Below the pieces are notes generated by a model, which saw only the letters and a program-made list of their open reading frames with translations, made no database searches and had not been told where the DNA came from. Source: Pseudomonas sp. UBA4617 (GTDB lineage Bacteria; Pseudomonadota; Gammaproteobacteria; Pseudomonadales; Pseudomonadaceae). Taken from it: 64,000 bases of DNA. The DNA lies in the NCBI RefSeq assembly GCF_002386445.1, contig NZ_DGIR01000022.1:62001-126000 (forward strand). The letters run 5' to 3'. Positions 17,146 to 27,542 of the stretch are shown one piece after another. Made by a program: the position numbers and the translations under genes. Each line of letters opens with the position of its first letter. Positions within the stretch are counted from its first letter, which is position 1.

Positions 17146-20100
17146 ACCTCTCGCGCCTGTTCATCCTGCGGCCGGTCGCCACCACGCTGAGCATGCTGGC
17201 CATCGTCCTGGCCGGCCTGATCGCCTACAAGCTGCTGCCGGTTTCCGCCTTGCCGCAGGTCGATTACCCGACCATCCGGGTCATGACCCTGTATCCCGGC
17301 GCCAGCCCGCAGGTCATGACCAGTGCCGTTACCGCACCACTGGAGCGCCAGTTCGGGCAGATGCCGGGCCTGGAACAGATGGCTTCGACCAGCTCCGGCG
17401 GCGCCTCGGTGCTGACCCTGCGCTTCAACCTCGACATGAACATGGACGTTGCCGAGCAGCAGGTGCAGGCCGCGATCAATGCCGCCAGCAACCTGCTGCC
17501 CAGCGACCTGCCGGCGCCGCCGGTGTACAACAAGGTCAACCCGGCCGACACCCCGGTACTGACCTTGGCCATATCCAGCAAGACCATGCCGCTGCCCAAA
17601 CTCAACGACCTGGTCGACACCCGTGTGGCGCAGAAGCTCGCGCAAATCAGTGGCGTGGGCATGGTCAGCATCGCCGGTGGCCAACGCCAGGCAGTGCGGA
17701 TCAAGGTCAACGTCGATGCGCTGGCCGCCAACGGCCTGAACCTGGAGGACGTGCGCACCCTGATCGGCGCCTCCAACGTCAACCAGCCCAAGGGCAACTT
17801 CGACGGGCCGACCCGCGTCTCGATGCTCGACGCCAACGACCAGCTGCGCTCTCCCGAGGAATACGCCAACCTGATCCTGGCCTACAACAACGGGGCACCG
17901 CTGCGCCTGAAGGACGTCGCCGAAATCGTCGACGGCGCGGAAAACGAGCGCCTGGCCGCCTGGGCCAACGACAACCACGCGGTGCTGCTGAATATCCAGC
18001 GCCAACCGGGCGCCAACGTCATCGAGGTGGTTGACCGCATCAAGAACCTGTTGCCGTCGATCACCGACAACCTGCCGGCCGGCCTCGATGTCTCGGTGCT
18101 GACCGACCGCACGCAGACCATCCGTGCCGCGGTCAAGGACGTGCAGCACGAACTGCTGATCGCCATCGCCCTGGTGGTGATGGTCACCTTCGTTTTCCTG
18201 CGCCGCTTCAGTGCCACCATCATTCCGTCGATTGCCGTACCGTTGTCGCTGATCGGCACCTTCGGTGTCATGTACCTGGCCGGTTTCTCGGTCAACAACC
18301 TGACGCTGATGGCCCTGACCATAGCCACCGGCTTCGTGGTCGACGACGCCATCGTCATGCTGGAGAACATCTCCCGGCACATCGAGGAGGGCGAGACGCC
18401 CCTGCAGGCGGCGCTCAAGGGCGCGCGCCAGATCGGCTTCACCCTGGTTTCGCTGACTTTCTCGCTGATTGCGGTACTGATCCCACTGTTGTTCATGGCT
18501 GATGTGGTTGGCCGCCTGTTCCGTGAGTTCGCCATCACCCTGGCAGTGGCCATCCTGATTTCCCTGGTGGTGTCGCTGACCCTCACTCCGATGATGTGCG
18601 CGCGCCTGCTCAAGCGTGAGCCCGAGCCTGAAGCACAGGGCCGTTTCTACCGCGCCAGTGGCGCCTGGATCGACTGGCTGATCAGGCATTACGGCAATGC
18701 CCTGCAGTGGGTCCTCAAGCACCAGCCGCTGACCCTGCTGGTCGCCGTGGCCAGCCTGGCGCTGACCGTGTTCCTGTACATGGTGGTGCCCAAAGGGTTC
18801 TTCCCGGTGCAGGATACCGGGGTGATCCAGGGCATTTCCGAAGCGCCGCAGGCCACCTCGTTCGCCGCCATGAGCGAGCGCCAGCAAGCCTTGAGCAAGG
18901 TGATCCTGCAGGACCCGGCAGTGCAGAGTCTGTCGTCCTACATAGGTGTCGATGGCGACAACGCCACGCTCAACAGCGGCCGCCTGCTGATCAACCTCAA
19001 GCCGCATGGCGAGCGTGATGTCAGCGCCAGCGAGGTGATCAGCCGCCTGCAGCCGCAACTCGACCGCCTGGTGGGCATTCGCCTGTTCATGCAGCCGGTG
19101 CAGGACCTGAGCATCGAAGATCGGGTCAGCCGCACCCAGTACCAGTTCAGCCTGTCCTCGCCGGATGCCGACCTGCTGGCGCAGTGGAGCGGCAAACTGG
19201 TGCAGGCGCTGCAGCAGCGCCCGGAGCTGGCCGACGTGGCCAGCGACCTGCAGGACAAGGGCCTGCAGGTGTACCTGGTGATTGACCGCGATATGGCCAG
19301 CCGACTGGGCATCAGCGTGTCGCAGATCACCAACGCCCTGTATGACGCGTTTGGCCAGCGGCAGATCTCCACCATTTACACCCAGGCCAGCCAGTACCGC
19401 GTGGTGCTGCAGTCGAAAGACGCGGCGGTCATCGGCCCGCAGGCGCTGGAGTCGGTCCATGTCAAGGCCAGCGATGGCGGCCAGGTGCGGCTGTCGGCCC
19501 TGGCGCGCATCGAGCAGCGCCAGGCGCAGTTGGCGATTTCCCACATTGGCCAGTTCCCGGCGGTGACCCTGTCGTTCAACCTGGCCCACGGCGCGTCGCT
19601 GGGCGAGGCGGTGCAGGTGATCGATCAGGTGCAACAGGACATCGGCATGCCGCTGGGCGTACAAACCCGCTTCCAGGGCGCCGCCGAGGCTTTCCAGGCG
19701 TCGCTGTCGAGCACCCTGCTGCTGATTCTGGCGGCGGTGGTGACAATGTACATCGTGCTCGGCGTGCTGTACGAAAGCTACATCCACCCGGTGACCATCC
19801 TGTCCACCCTGCCTTCGGCAGCGGTTGGGGCCTTGCTGGCCTTGCTCATCAGCGGCAATGACCTGGGCATGATCGCCATCATCGGCATCATTCTGCTGAT
19901 CGGCATCGTCAAGAAGAACGCGATCATGATGATCGACTTTGCCCTCGAGGCCGAGCGCCACCAGGGCATGAGCCCGCGCGATGCCATCTACCAGGCGGCA
20001 CTGTTGCGCTTCCGGCCGATCCTGATGACCACCCTGGCCGCGCTGTTCGGCGCCGTGCCACTGATGCTCGCTACCGGCTCCGGCGCCGAGCTGCGCCAGC

Positions 20101-20240
20101 CGCTGGGCCTGGTGATGGTCGGCGGGTTGCTGGTCAGCCAGGTGCTGACGCTGTTCACCACGCCGGTGATCTACCTGTATTTCGACCGCCTGGCCCGGCG
20201 CTGGCGCCCGGCCACTGACGCCAGGCAGGCCGAGGCATGA
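17142..20240 (+). CDS. mdtB: RND multidrug efflux pump subunit
   Basis: Inner-membrane HAE1-type RND transporter, 1032 aa, with the N-terminal span LFILRPVATTLSMLAIVLAG, two large periplasmic loops and 12 spans. The proton-relay aspartates Asp401-Asp402 lie in VDDAIVMLENISRH. It overlaps mdtA by 4 bp upstream and mdtC by 4 bp downstream, so stoichiometric translation with the partner is expected. MdtB and MdtC form a mixed trimer; two tandem RND genes with one adaptor is the diagnostic arrangement. Confidence 0.94.
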   Translation: MNLSRLFILRPVATTLSMLAIVLAGLIAYKLLPVSALPQVDYPTIRVMTLYPGASPQVMTSAVTAPLERQFGQMPGLEQMASTSSGGASVLTLRFNLDMNMDVAEQQVQAAINAASNLLPSDLPAPPVYNKVNPADTPVLTLAISSKTMPLPKLNDLVDTRVAQKLAQISGVGMVSIAGGQRQAVRIKVNVDALAANGLNLEDVRTLIGASNVNQPKGNFDGPTRVSMLDANDQLRSPEEYANLILAYNNGAPLRLKDVAEIVDGAENERLAAWANDNHAVLLNIQRQPGANVIEVVDRIKNLLPSITDNLPAGLDVSVLTDRTQTIRAAVKDVQHELLIAIALVVMVTFVFLRRFSATIIPSIAVPLSLIGTFGVMYLAGFSVNNLTLMALTIATGFVVDDAIVMLENISRHIEEGETPLQAALKGARQIGFTLVSLTFSLIAVLIPLLFMADVVGRLFREFAITLAVAILISLVVSLTLTPMMCARLLKREPEPEAQGRFYRASGAWIDWLIRHYGNALQWVLKHQPLTLLVAVASLALTVFLYMVVPKGFFPVQDTGVIQGISEAPQATSFAAMSERQQALSKVILQDPAVQSLSSYIGVDGDNATLNSGRLLINLKPHGERDVSASEVISRLQPQLDRLVGIRLFMQPVQDLSIEDRVSRTQYQFSLSSPDADLLAQWSGKLVQALQQRPELADVASDLQDKGLQVYLVIDRDMASRLGISVSQITNALYDAFGQRQISTIYTQASQYRVVLQSKDAAVIGPQALESVHVKASDGGQVRLSALARIEQRQAQLAISHIGQFPAVTLSFNLAHGASLGEAVQVIDQVQQDIGMPLGVQTRFQGAAEAFQASLSSTLLLILAAVVTMYIVLGVLYESYIHPVTILSTLPSAAVGALLALLISGNDLGMIAIIGIILLIGIVKKNAIMMIDFALEAERHQGMSPRDAIYQAALLRFRPILMTTLAALFGAVPLMLATGSGAELRQPLGLVMVGGLLVSQVLTLFTTPVIYLYFDRLARRWRPATDARQAEA

Positions 20241-23200
20241 ACCTGTCCGGCCCGTTCATCCGTCGCCCGGTGGCGACCATGCTGCTGAGCCTGGCGATCA
20301 TGCTGCTGGGTGGGGTCAGCTTCGGCCTGCTGCCGGTGGCACCGCTGCCGCAGATGGACTTCCCGGTGATCGTGGTGACGGCCAACCTGCCCGGCGCCAG
20401 CCCCGAGGTCATGGCCTCCACCGTGGCCACGCCGCTGGAACGCAAGCTGGGCAGCATCGCTGGCGTGACCACGTTGACCAGCAGCTCCAACCAGGGCTCC
20501 ACCCGGGTGATCATCGGTTTCGAGATCGGCCGGGACATCGACGGGGCGGCGCGCGAGGTGCAGGCCGCGATCAACGCCACCCGCAACCTGTTGCCCAGCG
20601 GCATGCGCAGCATGCCCACCTACAAGAAGGTCAACCCCTCGCAGGCGCCGATCATGGTGTTGTCGCTGACCTCCGAGGTACTGCAGAAAGGCCAGCTGTA
20701 TGACCTGGCCGACACCATCCTGGCACAAAGCCTGGCCCAGGTGCCGGGGGTAGGGGAGGTGCAGATCGGCGGCAGCTCGTTGCCGGCTGTGCGTATCGCC
20801 GTCGAGCCGCAATTGCTCAACCAGTACGGCCTGTCGCTGGACGAGGTGCGCACGGCGGTGGCCAACGCCAACCAACGCCGGCCCATGGGTTTTGTCGAGG
20901 ATGCCGGGCGTAACTGGCAGGTGCGGGCCAACGACCAGCTGGAAAGCGCCACTGACTACGAGCCGGTGGTGATCCGCCAGCAAAACGGTACCATCCTGCG
21001 CCTGTCCGACGTGGCGACCATTACCGATGGTGTCGAGAACCGCTACAACAGCGGTTTCTTCAATGACCAGAGTGCCGTCCTGCTGGTGGTCAACCGCCAG
21101 AGCGGCGCCAACATCATCGAGACAGTGGAACAGATCAAGGCGCAACTGCCGGCCTTGCAGTCGTTGTTACCGGCCAGCGTGCAACTGGACGTGGCCATGG
21201 ACCGCTCGCCGGTGATCAAGGCCACCCTGAAGGAGGCCGAGCATACCCTGCTGATCGCGGTGGTGCTGGTGATCCTGGTGGTCTACCTGTTCCTGGGCAG
21301 CCTGCGCGCCTCGCTGATCCCCAGCCTGGCAGTGCCGGTGTCGCTGGTGGGCACCTTCGCGGTCATGTACCTGTGTGGCTTCTCGCTCAACAACCTGTCG
21401 CTGATGGCGCTGATCCTGGCCACCGGTCTGGTGGTGGACGATGCCATCGTGGTGCTGGAAAACATTTCCCGGCATATCGAGGATGGCCAGCCGCCGTTGA
21501 AGGCGGCCTATCTCGGTGCCAGGGAGGTGGGCTTCACCTTGCTGTCGATGAACGTGTCCCTGGTGGCGGTGTTCGTGTCCATCCTGTTCATGGGCGGCAT
21601 CGTGCGCAACCTGTTCCAGGAGTTCTCGGTCACCCTGGCGGCGGCGATCATCGTGTCGCTGGTGGTTTCGCTGACCCTCACGCCGATGCTGTGTGCCCGC
21701 TGGCTGAAACCGCACCGGGCCGAGCAGACCCGCCTGCAGCGCTGGAGCGACAAGCTGCACCGGAACATGGTCGATGCCTATGATCGCAGTCTGGGCTGGG
21801 CCTTGCGGCACAAGCGCCTGACCCTGGTCAGCCTGCTGGCGACCATCGCCATTAACATCGCCCTGTACGTGGTGGTCCCCAAGACACTGATGCCGCAGCA
21901 GGACACTGGCCAGCTGATGGGCTTCATCCGTGGCGATGACGGTTTGTCGTTCAGCGTGATGCAACCGAAGATGGAAATCTACCGCCGTGCCCTGCTGGCC
22001 GACCCAGCGGTGCAGAGCGTTGCCGGCTTCATCGGCGGCAACAGCGGCACCAACAACGCCTTCGTGCTGGTGCGCCTGAAGCCGATTCACGAGCGCAAGC
22101 TTGATGCGCAGAAGGTGATCGAACGTCTGCGCAAAGAGATGCCCAAGGTGCCAGGCGGGCGCCTGTTCCTGATGGCCGACCAGGATCTGCAACTGGGCGG
22201 TGGTGGCCGTGACCAGACCTCGTCGCAGTACCTGTACACCCTGCAGAGTGGCGACCTGGCGGCGTTGCGCGAGTGGTTCCCGAAAGTGGTCGCAGCACTG
22301 CGTGCGCTGCCGCAGCTGACGGCCATTGATGCCCGCGACGGGGCCGGGACCCAGCAGGTGACCCTGGTGGTCGACCGTGACCAGGCCAAGCGCCTGGGGA
22401 TCGACATGGACATGGTCACCACGGTGCTGAACAACGCCTACAGCCAACGGCAGATCTCCACCATCTACGACAGCCTCAACCAGTACCAGGTGGTACTGGA
22501 GATCAACCCGAAATACGCCTGGGACCCGAGCACGCTGGAGCAGGTGCAGGTAATCACCGCCGATGGTGCCCGCGTTCCGTTGTCGACCATCGCCCATTAC
22601 GAGAACAGCCTGGCCAACGACCGGGTCAGCCACGAAGGGCAATTCGCCGCCGAGAGCATCGCCTTCGACATCGCCGAAGGCTACAGCCCCGACCAGGCCA
22701 TGGCGGCGCTGGAGCGCGCGGTGGCCAAGCTGGGCCTGCCGGAGGAAGTGATTGCCAGGCTCGGTGGTAGTGCCGACGCCTTTGCCAAGACCCAGCAAGG
22801 CCAGCCGCTGATGATCCTTGGCGCGCTGGTGCTGGTGTACCTGGTATTGGGCATCCTCTATGAGAGCTATATCCACCCGTTGACCATTCTGTCGACGTTA
22901 CCCTCGGCCGGCGTTGGCGCCTTGCTGGCGTTGTACCTCACTGGAGGCGAGTTCAGCCTGATCTCGTTGCTCGGGTTGTTTCTGCTGATCGGCGTGGTGA
23001 AGAAAAACGCCATCCTGATGATCGACCTGGCCTTGCAACTGGAGCGTCATCAGGGCCTGTCACCGGAGGAGTCGATCCGCCGTGCCTGCCTGCTGCGCCT
23101 GCGACCGATCCTGATGACCACCCTGGCGGCCATTCTCGGCGCCTTGCCGCTGCTGCTGAGCCGCGCCGAAGGTGCGGAAATGCGCCAGCCGCTGGGCCTG

Positions 23201-23344
23201 ACCATCATCGGAGGGCTGGTGTTCAGCCAGGTCCTCACCCTTTACACGACGCCGGTGGTGTACCTGTACCTGGACCGCCTGCGGCACCGTTTCAACCGTT
23301 GGCGCGGCGTGCGCACCGACGCCGCCCTGGATACCCCGCTATGA
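20237..23344 (+). CDS. mdtC: RND multidrug efflux pump subunit
   Basis: Partner of MdtB, 1035 aa, same topology, with Asp401-Asp402 in VVDDAIVVLENISRH. By eye it diverges from MdtB mostly in the periplasmic porter regions, as expected of non-equivalent subunits. ATGA overlaps join it to mdtB and to the outer-membrane factor gene. Confidence 0.94.
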   Translation: MNLSGPFIRRPVATMLLSLAIMLLGGVSFGLLPVAPLPQMDFPVIVVTANLPGASPEVMASTVATPLERKLGSIAGVTTLTSSSNQGSTRVIIGFEIGRDIDGAAREVQAAINATRNLLPSGMRSMPTYKKVNPSQAPIMVLSLTSEVLQKGQLYDLADTILAQSLAQVPGVGEVQIGGSSLPAVRIAVEPQLLNQYGLSLDEVRTAVANANQRRPMGFVEDAGRNWQVRANDQLESATDYEPVVIRQQNGTILRLSDVATITDGVENRYNSGFFNDQSAVLLVVNRQSGANIIETVEQIKAQLPALQSLLPASVQLDVAMDRSPVIKATLKEAEHTLLIAVVLVILVVYLFLGSLRASLIPSLAVPVSLVGTFAVMYLCGFSLNNLSLMALILATGLVVDDAIVVLENISRHIEDGQPPLKAAYLGAREVGFTLLSMNVSLVAVFVSILFMGGIVRNLFQEFSVTLAAAIIVSLVVSLTLTPMLCARWLKPHRAEQTRLQRWSDKLHRNMVDAYDRSLGWALRHKRLTLVSLLATIAINIALYVVVPKTLMPQQDTGQLMGFIRGDDGLSFSVMQPKMEIYRRALLADPAVQSVAGFIGGNSGTNNAFVLVRLKPIHERKLDAQKVIERLRKEMPKVPGGRLFLMADQDLQLGGGGRDQTSSQYLYTLQSGDLAALREWFPKVVAALRALPQLTAIDARDGAGTQQVTLVVDRDQAKRLGIDMDMVTTVLNNAYSQRQISTIYDSLNQYQVVLEINPKYAWDPSTLEQVQVITADGARVPLSTIAHYENSLANDRVSHEGQFAAESIAFDIAEGYSPDQAMAALERAVAKLGLPEEVIARLGGSADAFAKTQQGQPLMILGALVLVYLVLGILYESYIHPLTILSTLPSAGVGALLALYLTGGEFSLISLLGLFLLIGVVKKNAILMIDLALQLERHQGLSPEESIRRACLLRLRPILMTTLAAILGALPLLLSRAEGAEMRQPLGLTIIGGLVFSQVLTLYTTPVVYLYLDRLRHRFNRWRGVRTDAALDTPL

Positions 23345-24828
23345 ATTTTGCCCAGACCCCGCTTCACCGAACCCTGCAGGTGCTGGCCCGTGCGCGTGGC
23401 TCACGCCTGCTCGGTGCCGGGTTGTGCGTAGCCTTGCTCAGTGCCTGTACCCTGAGCCCGGACTATCATCGCCCTGAGACGAGTGCCACGGCGCAATTCA
23501 AACACGCCGCAGGCTGGACCCAGGCCACGCCGTCCGATGCCATCGCCCGCGGGGCCTGGTGGGAAATCTACGGCGATGCCGGGCTCAATGCGCTGGTCGA
23601 GGAACTGAACCGCAGCAACCAGACCGTGGCACAATCCGAAGCCCAGTATCGTCAGGCCCAGGCGCTGGTGCGCAGCAGCCGCGCAGCCCTGTTCCCCAGC
23701 CTCGACCTGAGTGTCGGCAAGAACCGCTCGGCCCAGGGCACCGGCAGCTCCAGTTCCAGCCTGTCCAACAACAGCAGCGGTATTCGCAACACCTACAATG
23801 CCCAGCTCGGCGTCAGCTGGGAAATCGACCTGTGGGGCAAGCTGCGCGAAACCCTCGATGCCAACCAGGCCAGTGCCGAAGCGAGCTTGGCCGACCTGGC
23901 CGCGATCCGCCTCAGCCAGCAGTCGGAACTGGTGCAGAACTACCTGCAATTGCGGGTGATCGACGAGCAGAAGCGCCTGCTGGAAGCCACCGTGGCGGCC
24001 TATGAGCGTTCGCTGCGGATGACCCAGAACCAATACCGCGCGGGCGTTGCCGGCCCGGATGCGGTGGCCCAGGCGCGCACCCAGCTGAAAACCACTCAGG
24101 CCGACCTGATCGACCTGGCCTGGCAGCGTGCGCAATTCGAGAACGCCATTGCCGTGTTGCTGGGCAAGGCGCCGGCCGAGTTTGCCCTGGCCGACAGCAA
24201 GAGCATACCGGCGCTGCCGCAGATACCGGTGTCCCTGCCTTCGCAGTTGCTCGAGCGGCGCCCGGACATTGCCGCCGCCGAACGCAATGTGATGGCTGCC
24301 AACGCCAACATCGGCGTGGCACGTGCGGCGTATTTCCCGGACCTCAGCCTGAGCATGAGCGGCGGCTATTCCAGCAGCAGTTTCAACAACTGGATCGAGC
24401 TGCCCAACCGCTACTGGTCGGTGGGCCCGCAGCTGGCGCTGACCCTGTTCGACGCCGGCAAGCGCAGCGCCGAAGTGGACCGTACCGTGGCGGTGTATGA
24501 CCAGACTGTGGCGCAGTACCGCCAGACCGTGCTCGACGGCTTCAAGGAAGTGGAGAACCTGCTGGTGCAGTTGAAGGTGTATGGCGATGAGGCAGTGGTG
24601 CGCCAGGAAGCGCTGGATGCTGCGCGCGAGTCGCTGCGCCTGACCGAGAACCAGTATCGCGCGGGGCTGATCGGCTACCTCGATGTGGTCAATGTGCAGA
24701 CCACCGCGCTGAGCAACGAGCGCAGTGTGTTGAACCTGCTGCAAGGGCGCCTGGTGGCCAGCGTGCAGTTGGTTGCCGCGCTGGGCGGTGGCTGGGATGC
24801 CGAGCAGGAATTCGCCGGGCGAGACTGA
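23341..24828 (+). CDS. NodT-family outer membrane efflux lipoprotein
   Basis: TolC/OprM-type channel, 495 aa. The lipobox LLSAC puts the acylated Cys at 36; two OEP repeats follow, with the usual PERRPDI-like block reading LLERRPDIAAAERNV. The start at 23341 overlaps the mdtC stop by 4 bp, so the operon is a complete tripartite pump, unlike E. coli mdtABC, which borrows TolC. Confidence 0.92.
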   Translation: MNFAQTPLHRTLQVLARARGSRLLGAGLCVALLSACTLSPDYHRPETSATAQFKHAAGWTQATPSDAIARGAWWEIYGDAGLNALVEELNRSNQTVAQSEAQYRQAQALVRSSRAALFPSLDLSVGKNRSAQGTGSSSSSLSNNSSGIRNTYNAQLGVSWEIDLWGKLRETLDANQASAEASLADLAAIRLSQQSELVQNYLQLRVIDEQKRLLEATVAAYERSLRMTQNQYRAGVAGPDAVAQARTQLKTTQADLIDLAWQRAQFENAIAVLLGKAPAEFALADSKSIPALPQIPVSLPSQLLERRPDIAAAERNVMAANANIGVARAAYFPDLSLSMSGGYSSSSFNNWIELPNRYWSVGPQLALTLFDAGKRSAEVDRTVAVYDQTVAQYRQTVLDGFKEVENLLVQLKVYGDEAVVRQEALDAARESLRLTENQYRAGLIGYLDVVNVQTTALSNERSVLNLLQGRLVASVQLVAALGGGWDAEQEFAGRD

Positions 24829-24931
24829 CCTGCCTGGCGCTTGCAAGGCACAAAAAACCCCGTGCGTTTCACCTAAGCTTGAGTACAATCGTCAGCTTTT
24901 TCCGGGCCTGGGCCCGCCCCTGGAACTTCCA

Positions 24932-27022
24932 ATGCTGACCGGTAGCTACTCCTCTTCGCTGGTGTTGATTTCGCTGTGCGTGGCGATCCTGGCGTCCTAT
25001 ACCGCGCTTGACCTGACCGGCCGCATCGCCACGGCAAAGGGGCGCGCTGCGTTGTTGTGGATGGGCGGTGGCGCACTGGCCATGGGGATCGGTGTGTGGT
25101 CGATGCACTTCATCGGCATGCTCGCCTTCAGCCTGCCCATCGACCTGGGCTATGACCTGGCCCTCACCGCTTTTTCGCTGTTGATCGCGGTACTTTCTTC
25201 AGGGTTTGCCTTGTGGCTGGTCAGCCAGCCGAGCCTGCCGTGGCTACAGCTGGTCTTTGGCGCGTTGATCATGGGCGCCGGCATCGCCTGCATGCACTAC
25301 ACCGGCATGGCGGCGCTGCGCATGCTGCCAGGCATCGACTACGAGCCGACACTGTTCGGCGTCTCGTTGCTGATAGCCGTGGGCGCCTCGGCGGCGGCCC
25401 TGTGGATTGCCTTCCGCCTGCGCACGCACACCCCCTACGTCCGGCAGATTCGCGGACTGGCGGCGGTGGTGATGGGGTTTGCCATCGTCGGCATGCACTA
25501 CACCGGCATGGCTGCGGCGAATTTTCCCGAGGGCAGCTTCTGCGGCGCGTTGGCGGCCGGGGGCTTGCAGGGCGATGGTCTGGTCTACCTGGTGCTGATC
25601 ACAACCCTGGCCGTGCTGGCCGTCGCTTTGCTGACGTCGGTGCTGGATGCCCGCCTGGAGGCGCGTACTGCCGAACTGGCCCGGTCGCTGACCCTGGCCA
25701 ACCAGGAACTCACCCAGCTGGCGCTGCACGACACCCTCACCGACCTGCCCAACCGCACCCTGCTGGCCGACCGTATCGAGCAGGCCATCGCCAAGGTGGC
25801 GGAGCAGGGCGGCTGCTTTGCTTTGATGTTCATCGACCTGGATGGCTTCAAACCGGTCAATGATGCCTTCGGCCACCACATCGGCGACCTGCTGCTCAAG
25901 GCCGTGGCGGCCCGCCTGCGGGGTCACCTGCACAGCCAGGACACGCTGGCGCGCATCGGCGGCGACGAATTCGTGCTGCTGGTGGAATTGCAGGAGCCGA
26001 ACGATGCCGTGGACGTGGCGGTCAAGCAGGTCAACCTGGTATCACGGCCGTTCCGCGTGGCCGAGCATGACCTGCAGCTGTCGGCAAGCCTGGGTATCGT
26101 CCTGTACCCGGGCAATGGTCAGGACCAGCACGAGCTGCTGCGTAATGCCGACGCCGCCATGTACCATGTCAAAAGCGCCGGCAAGAATGGCTATAGCTTC
26201 TTCGACGTGTCGATGAACAGCAATGCCCGCCAGCAACTGCAACTGTTGCAGGACCTGCGCCAGGCCCTGGAGCAGCGCCAGTTCCGCCTGCACTATCAGC
26301 CCAAGTTCGACGCCCGGGCGTGCCGGCCGATCGGTGCCGAGGCCTTGCTGCGCTGGGAACATCCGCAGCAGGGCCTGCTGCTGCCTGATCGCTTCATTGG
26401 CCTGGCGGAAAAGACCGGCCTGATCATCCCCATCGGTGAGTGGGTGTTGATCGAGGCCTGCCGACAGATGCGCCAATGGCTGGAGCAGGGGTACCAGGAC
26501 TGGCGGATGGCCGTGAACCTGTCGGCCATTCAGTTCTGCCATGCCGGGCTGGTCGAAAGCGTGGCCCGGGCGTTGCAGCAGAGCGGCCTGCCAGCCAACT
26601 GCCTGACCCTGGAAATCACCGAAACCACCGCCATGCACGACGCCGATGCCAGCCTGACAGTGCTGCAACGCCTGTCCGACATGGGGGTGGATCTGTCCAT
26701 CGACGATTTTGGTACCGGCTATTCCAGCCTGATGTATCTCAAGCGCCTGCCGGCCAACGAGCTGAAGATCGACCGCGGTTTCGTGCGCGACCTGGAGCAG
26801 GATAGCGATGATGCGGCCATCGTCTCGGCGATCGTGGCACTGGGCCGGGCGCTGGGCCTGCGTATCGTTGCCGAAGGGGTAGAAACCGACAAGCAGCAGG
26901 CTTTCCTGACCCGCCTGGGTTGTGATTCGCTGCAGGGCTACCTGCTGGGCCAGCCAGTGACGGCTGAACAGTTCATGGGCAAGTTGCAGGCCATGCGTCA
27001 GGACAGTGCGGCAGTGGGTTAG
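24932..27022 (+). CDS. MHYT-GGDEF-EAL cyclic-di-GMP protein
   Basis: 696-aa membrane protein. The N-terminal MHYT sensor (about residues 5-230) has seven spans and three MHxxGM motifs (MHFIGM, MHYTGM, MHYTGM), thought to bind metal and sense a diatomic gas. GGDEF is intact (ARIGGDEFVLL), but the inhibitory RxxD site is absent (HSQD in its place). The EAL domain keeps EALLRWEHP, NLS, ITETT, DDFGTGYSS, LKID and EGVET, so phosphodiesterase activity is expected. I start at 24932 (MLTGSYSSS); the 53 upstream residues overlap the efflux gene and match nothing. Confidence 0.9.
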   Translation: MLTGSYSSSLVLISLCVAILASYTALDLTGRIATAKGRAALLWMGGGALAMGIGVWSMHFIGMLAFSLPIDLGYDLALTAFSLLIAVLSSGFALWLVSQPSLPWLQLVFGALIMGAGIACMHYTGMAALRMLPGIDYEPTLFGVSLLIAVGASAAALWIAFRLRTHTPYVRQIRGLAAVVMGFAIVGMHYTGMAAANFPEGSFCGALAAGGLQGDGLVYLVLITTLAVLAVALLTSVLDARLEARTAELARSLTLANQELTQLALHDTLTDLPNRTLLADRIEQAIAKVAEQGGCFALMFIDLDGFKPVNDAFGHHIGDLLLKAVAARLRGHLHSQDTLARIGGDEFVLLVELQEPNDAVDVAVKQVNLVSRPFRVAEHDLQLSASLGIVLYPGNGQDQHELLRNADAAMYHVKSAGKNGYSFFDVSMNSNARQQLQLLQDLRQALEQRQFRLHYQPKFDARACRPIGAEALLRWEHPQQGLLLPDRFIGLAEKTGLIIPIGEWVLIEACRQMRQWLEQGYQDWRMAVNLSAIQFCHAGLVESVARALQQSGLPANCLTLEITETTAMHDADASLTVLQRLSDMGVDLSIDDFGTGYSSLMYLKRLPANELKIDRGFVRDLEQDSDDAAIVSAIVALGRALGLRIVAEGVETDKQQAFLTRLGCDSLQGYLLGQPVTAEQFMGKLQAMRQDSAAVG

Positions 27023-27279
27023 ACCGCATCGCGCAGGGGGATGGCAGGGATGAAGGCATCCATTTCCGCTTCGACGGCTTCGATAATGCGCTCCACGTCC
27101 GCAGCAGCCATGATCGCCGCGCAGGGGATGCCGGCAATGGCCAGCAGGGTTTCGCCAGTGGCGCGGTCGAACAGCCGCGCGACCATGCTGCGTGGCGCAT
27201 CCATGCTGGCTTCGAAGCCCAGCGGGTGGAAATGCCAGCGCATCACCTGGCAGGCGTTGGGGAACGTCATCTTGTTCAT
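27019..27279 (-). CDS. DUF1652 family small protein
   Basis: 86 aa, matching by eye the small Pseudomonas DUF1652 proteins (FPNACQVMRWHFHPLGFEAS then ATGETLLAIAGIP). Function unknown. AAGGAGG five bases before the ATG at 27279 fixes the start, against a 38-codon longer frame. Its stop overlaps the end of the convergent MHYT gene by 4 bp. No membrane span or catalytic motif. Confidence 0.75.
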   Translation of the reverse strand: MNKMTFPNACQVMRWHFHPLGFEASMDAPRSMVARLFDRATGETLLAIAGIPCAAIMAAADVERIIEAVEAEMDAFIPAIPLRDAV

Positions 27280-27542
27280 GCCAGCCTCCTTGTCCTTGCC
27301 AGGACGTGGTGAGCGGGTGGCCATCAGGCTGCGGCCGCCGGGAAGATAACCATAGCACCTGTCACGGGCGATTCTCGCTGGCAAATGCGACAAAAGTACT
27401 AATGCATGAAGGCGGTCACATCTTTGGCTGTGCCTTTGGCCTGCGCGTGCCGCTCAGGCAAGCGTCTTCCCCGCAGGATAGCGGCAGTCAGCCTGGCGTC
27501 GCCTCGCTGTCAGGTGACGGTTTTTTCGGACGAACGGTGCGG

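Noticed and set aside
17094..19961. Minus-strand open frame of 955 codons opposite mdtB
   Set aside because: It is the antisense shadow of a high-GC gene: long because of third-position GC bias, with His/Gln/Arg-rich composition and no domain. mdtB on the plus strand is unmistakable.
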